The notes beneath the pieces are model-generated. The model saw nothing but the letters and a program-made list of their open reading frames with translations. It did no database searches and was not told where the DNA came from. The position numbers and the translations under genes were made by a program. From assembly GCF_030052815.1 (NCBI RefSeq), contig NC_079501.1, positions 82,099,979 through 82,163,978 on the forward strand: 64,000 nucleotides of DNA, written 5' to 3'. Below, piece by piece: positions 61,951 to 64,000 of the stretch (positions are counted from its first letter, which is position 1; each line of letters opens with the position of its first letter). The stretch comes from Hevea brasiliensis (taxonomy: Eukaryota > Streptophyta > Magnoliopsida > Malpighiales > Euphorbiaceae).

Positions 61951-62206
61951 GCCTTGTTTAATCTTCATAAATCTGTTTTGGTGTCATAGATGCCAAAATG
62001 ATTTTCCTTTCATTCATTTCAAAAGAATACCTATTTTTACACCCATCGTGGATCACCATTCTATCAAATTGCCATGGTCAGCCAAGTAATAAATGGCCAG
62101 CTTGCATTGGAACCACGTCACACATAACCTCATCTTGATACTTTCCTATTGCAAAGGAAATCAGCACTTGTTTTGTTACTTTCACCTCACTGCATTCATT
62201 CAACCA

Positions 62207-63624
62207 CTACAATTTATAGGGTCTAGGGTGTTTCAAAGTCCTCAACCCTAATATCTGCACCAAAATAGTACTAACAACATTGGCACAACTTCCCCCATCA
62301 ATGATGACACTACAAGCTTTATGTTGGATAAGACACCTTGTATGGAAAATTGTTTCTCTTTGCAATTCATCACCAACATCCTCCTTTACTTGAGTATTTA
62401 ATGCTCTCATAATCACTAGAGCACTTCCTTCAGCAGCATATTCTACCTCTGCATCCTCCTCCCTTGAAGATGTGGAATCACTCACAATTTCCTCCTCCGT
62501 TTCTATCTCACCATTTTCTCTCATGACCATGACTCTCTTGTTAGGGCATTGAGAAGCTGTGTGTCCACTACCCAAACACCTAAAACACTTCACATCTCTA
62601 TTTTGGGTAGTAGTTGCAACCTCCTTTCCTTTACTTTCTATAAATTTCTTCTCTACCTTCTTTTCCTTTTCCTCATTTTTCTTACATTTGCTAACAGCCT
62701 TTTCCCTATCCTCCTTCTTCCAGTTAGACTTCCAAGATGAAGAAGTACCTGCATTTCCTCCAAATTTTAACTTGCTTTTAAGTTTCCTTTCTACCTTCAT
62801 AGCCATGTGGACCATATCCTCCAACTGAACATAATGATATAACTCAACAATATGAGCAATCTCCTTGTTTAGCCCATTCAAGAATCTAACCATGGTGGCT
62901 TCTCTATCCTCCTCCACATTTGCTCTAATCATAGCAATTTCCATTTCTTTATGATAATCTTCAACACTTTTAGAACCTTGAGTCAATCTTTGTAACCTCT
63001 GATGTAGCTCTCTATAGTAATGACTAGGAACAAATCTCTTCCTCGTTATAGTTTTCATCTCACCCCAAGTTGTAATTAATTGCTCATAATTTCTCCTTCT
63101 ACTAATCAACACTTGATCCCACCATGCCAAAGCATAATCAGTAAATTCTACTGCTGCTAACTTTACTTTCTTCTCCTCTGAATAGTGATGACAATCAAAG
63201 ACAGCTTCTACCTTCCTTTCCCATTCTAGATACACATCCGGATCATTTTTCCCTTGGAAAGAAGGGATGCTCATTTTAATACTTTTGATATTATCATCTA
63301 CCCTATTCCTCTCTCTTTCCTCTCTTCTTATCCTCCTATCCCCATTCCTCCTATCTTCAGTTCTTCTCTCATACCTACCCTCCTAGGTCTTTCAACCTCA
63401 AAATCATAGTTATCAACCTCATCTTCATCAGATTCAACTACTGGAGGTACAAGATCCCTCCTATTTGACCTTCTTTCATTTTGCCTATCTCTTTGCTCCA
63501 ATCTTTCCAACTTATCTATGATTCCATTGCACACAACATTCATTCTTCCAAATTGTTGTCTGACAGCCTGCATATAGAATGGATTTTTACCTTCCCCCTC
63601 ACTACCATCACCCCTTCTAGACAT
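62207..63624 (-). pseudogene. gag: Gypsy gag and protease region
   Basis: An ATG at 63624 opens M-S-R-R-G-D-G and an N-terminal part with a coiled-coil-like I-D-K-L-E-R-L-E-Q. A frameshift near 63380 follows, and the main 355-residue gag frame (63274-62207) continues. It carries the Retrotrans_gag core (P-D-V-Y-L-E-W-E-R-K-V-E; A-L-A-W-W-D; F-V-P-S-H-Y; Q-G-S-K-S-V-E-D-Y), a Lys-rich linker, one CCHC knuckle (C-F-R-C...H...C near 62580) and the retropepsin-type motif I-D-G-G-S-C-A-N-V-V near 62300. The protease continues past a TAG at 62207 in decayed form. Confidence 0.9.
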
Positions 63625-64000
63625 GTTTTCAGACCTGCAAGATAATGGTTAGTGTAAAGAAAACACCTCACTTACTCCCTTACGTGTTTACACTCAACAG
63701 GGGACACTCCACTCATGTTTAACTCAACGAGGCTTTTCCCCTTTTATGAACTCACCACTCTGTGCCTTTTACCTCTCTTGGCTATGTCTATAAGTTCTTA
63801 TCAAACTCAAGTAACTCAAACTAAGACTATACTCTCAAAAATTTAACGCACAATAAAATTCTTGCACGTGACGGATCAAAACGAGTAATCAAGAAAGCAA
63901 TAATGTGACTCAAGAAGTCAAGAAAAGAAAAACTCAAGTATGGAAATGTAAGGCAATAAGGAATCAAGAAAGAAGACACCAAAATAAAAGAGTAGTAAGC

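Larger units (their letters stand above)
58170..64000 (-). mobile_element. Gypsy retrotransposon, 3' part, runs off right edge
   Basis: In minus sense: leader (from beyond 64000), gag at 63624, protease, RT, RNase H, integrase, then the 3' LTR at 58794-58170. Integrase after RNase H is the Gypsy order. The 5' LTR is outside the window, since TGTGAACCCTCAAG does not recur near 63650-64000. It is inserted in the end of the old LTR, with CTTGA as the left flanking pentamer. Confidence 0.88.

Noticed and set aside
1..64000. CRISPR arrays, rRNA, intact tRNA genes, prokaryotic operons or integrated viral genomes
   Set aside because: No regularly spaced identical repeats with unique spacers, no rRNA blocks, no complete cloverleaf, and no viral gene set other than LTR-retrotransposon domains were seen by eye.

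Overview
The window looks like nuclear DNA of a flowering plant, probably a eudicot. It is strongly AT-rich, full of ATT, TA and poly-A/T runs, and dominated by plant-type transposable elements: hAT, CACTA, MULE-like and PIF/Harbinger-like DNA elements, Copia and Gypsy LTR retrotransposons, and retroposed fragments. I see no rRNA or intact tRNA gene, no CRISPR array and no bacterial-style operons. The only intact host-type gene I can support is a 100-residue single-exon gene on the minus strand at 6669-6971. A second host-type gene, on the minus strand, is decayed and split into two pieces nearly 15 kb apart (38008-39365 and about 22735-23053).

Layout. 1-5.9 kb: AT-rich DNA with a Helitron-like end, a duplicated ATT-microsatellite block, a SINE-like repeat, a hAT transposase remnant and a 338-bp CACTA MITE with an exact 3-bp target duplication. 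5.9-10.4 kb: the small gene and several MITEs, two of them MULE-like with perfect 12- and 10-bp target duplications, plus a roughly 95-bp tRNA-headed retroposon with an 8-bp duplication. 11.16-18.6 kb: a giant palindrome of two head-to-head copies of one hAT transposon, both broken. 18.6-22.35 kb: a near-perfect 108-nt hairpin, a 936-bp non-autonomous hAT element and a solo LTR.

22.7-39.4 kb: a host pseudogene interrupted by a second palindrome. This is two tail-to-tail copies of a gag-bearing LTR element. One arm carries a complete 10.0-kb Copia element (24781-34796, target duplication ATCAA, LTRs differing at about 1.8% of sites) inserted beside its primer-binding site. 39.7-46 kb: an RNase H remnant, decayed LTR-like repeats, a solo LTR and a 781-bp retroposon with a 15-bp target duplication. 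46.4-58.2 kb: nested Gypsy-type elements. An old LTR contains a gag-only element with a roughly 3.8-kb LTR, and that LTR contains a 2.65-kb solo LTR of a third family. 58.2-64 kb: a minus-strand Gypsy element (gag, protease, RT, RNase H, integrase) running off the right edge.

The most unusual features are the two independent transposon palindromes. Each could give long double-stranded RNA if read through, which resembles the maize Mu killer locus; that link is inference only. The insertion order is readable from target duplications and interruptions: host gene, then LTR palindrome and a MITE, then Copia; and old Gypsy LTR, then gag-only element, then solo LTR, with the right-edge Gypsy separately inserted in the old LTR. 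All positions and identities were judged by eye, without alignment or database search.
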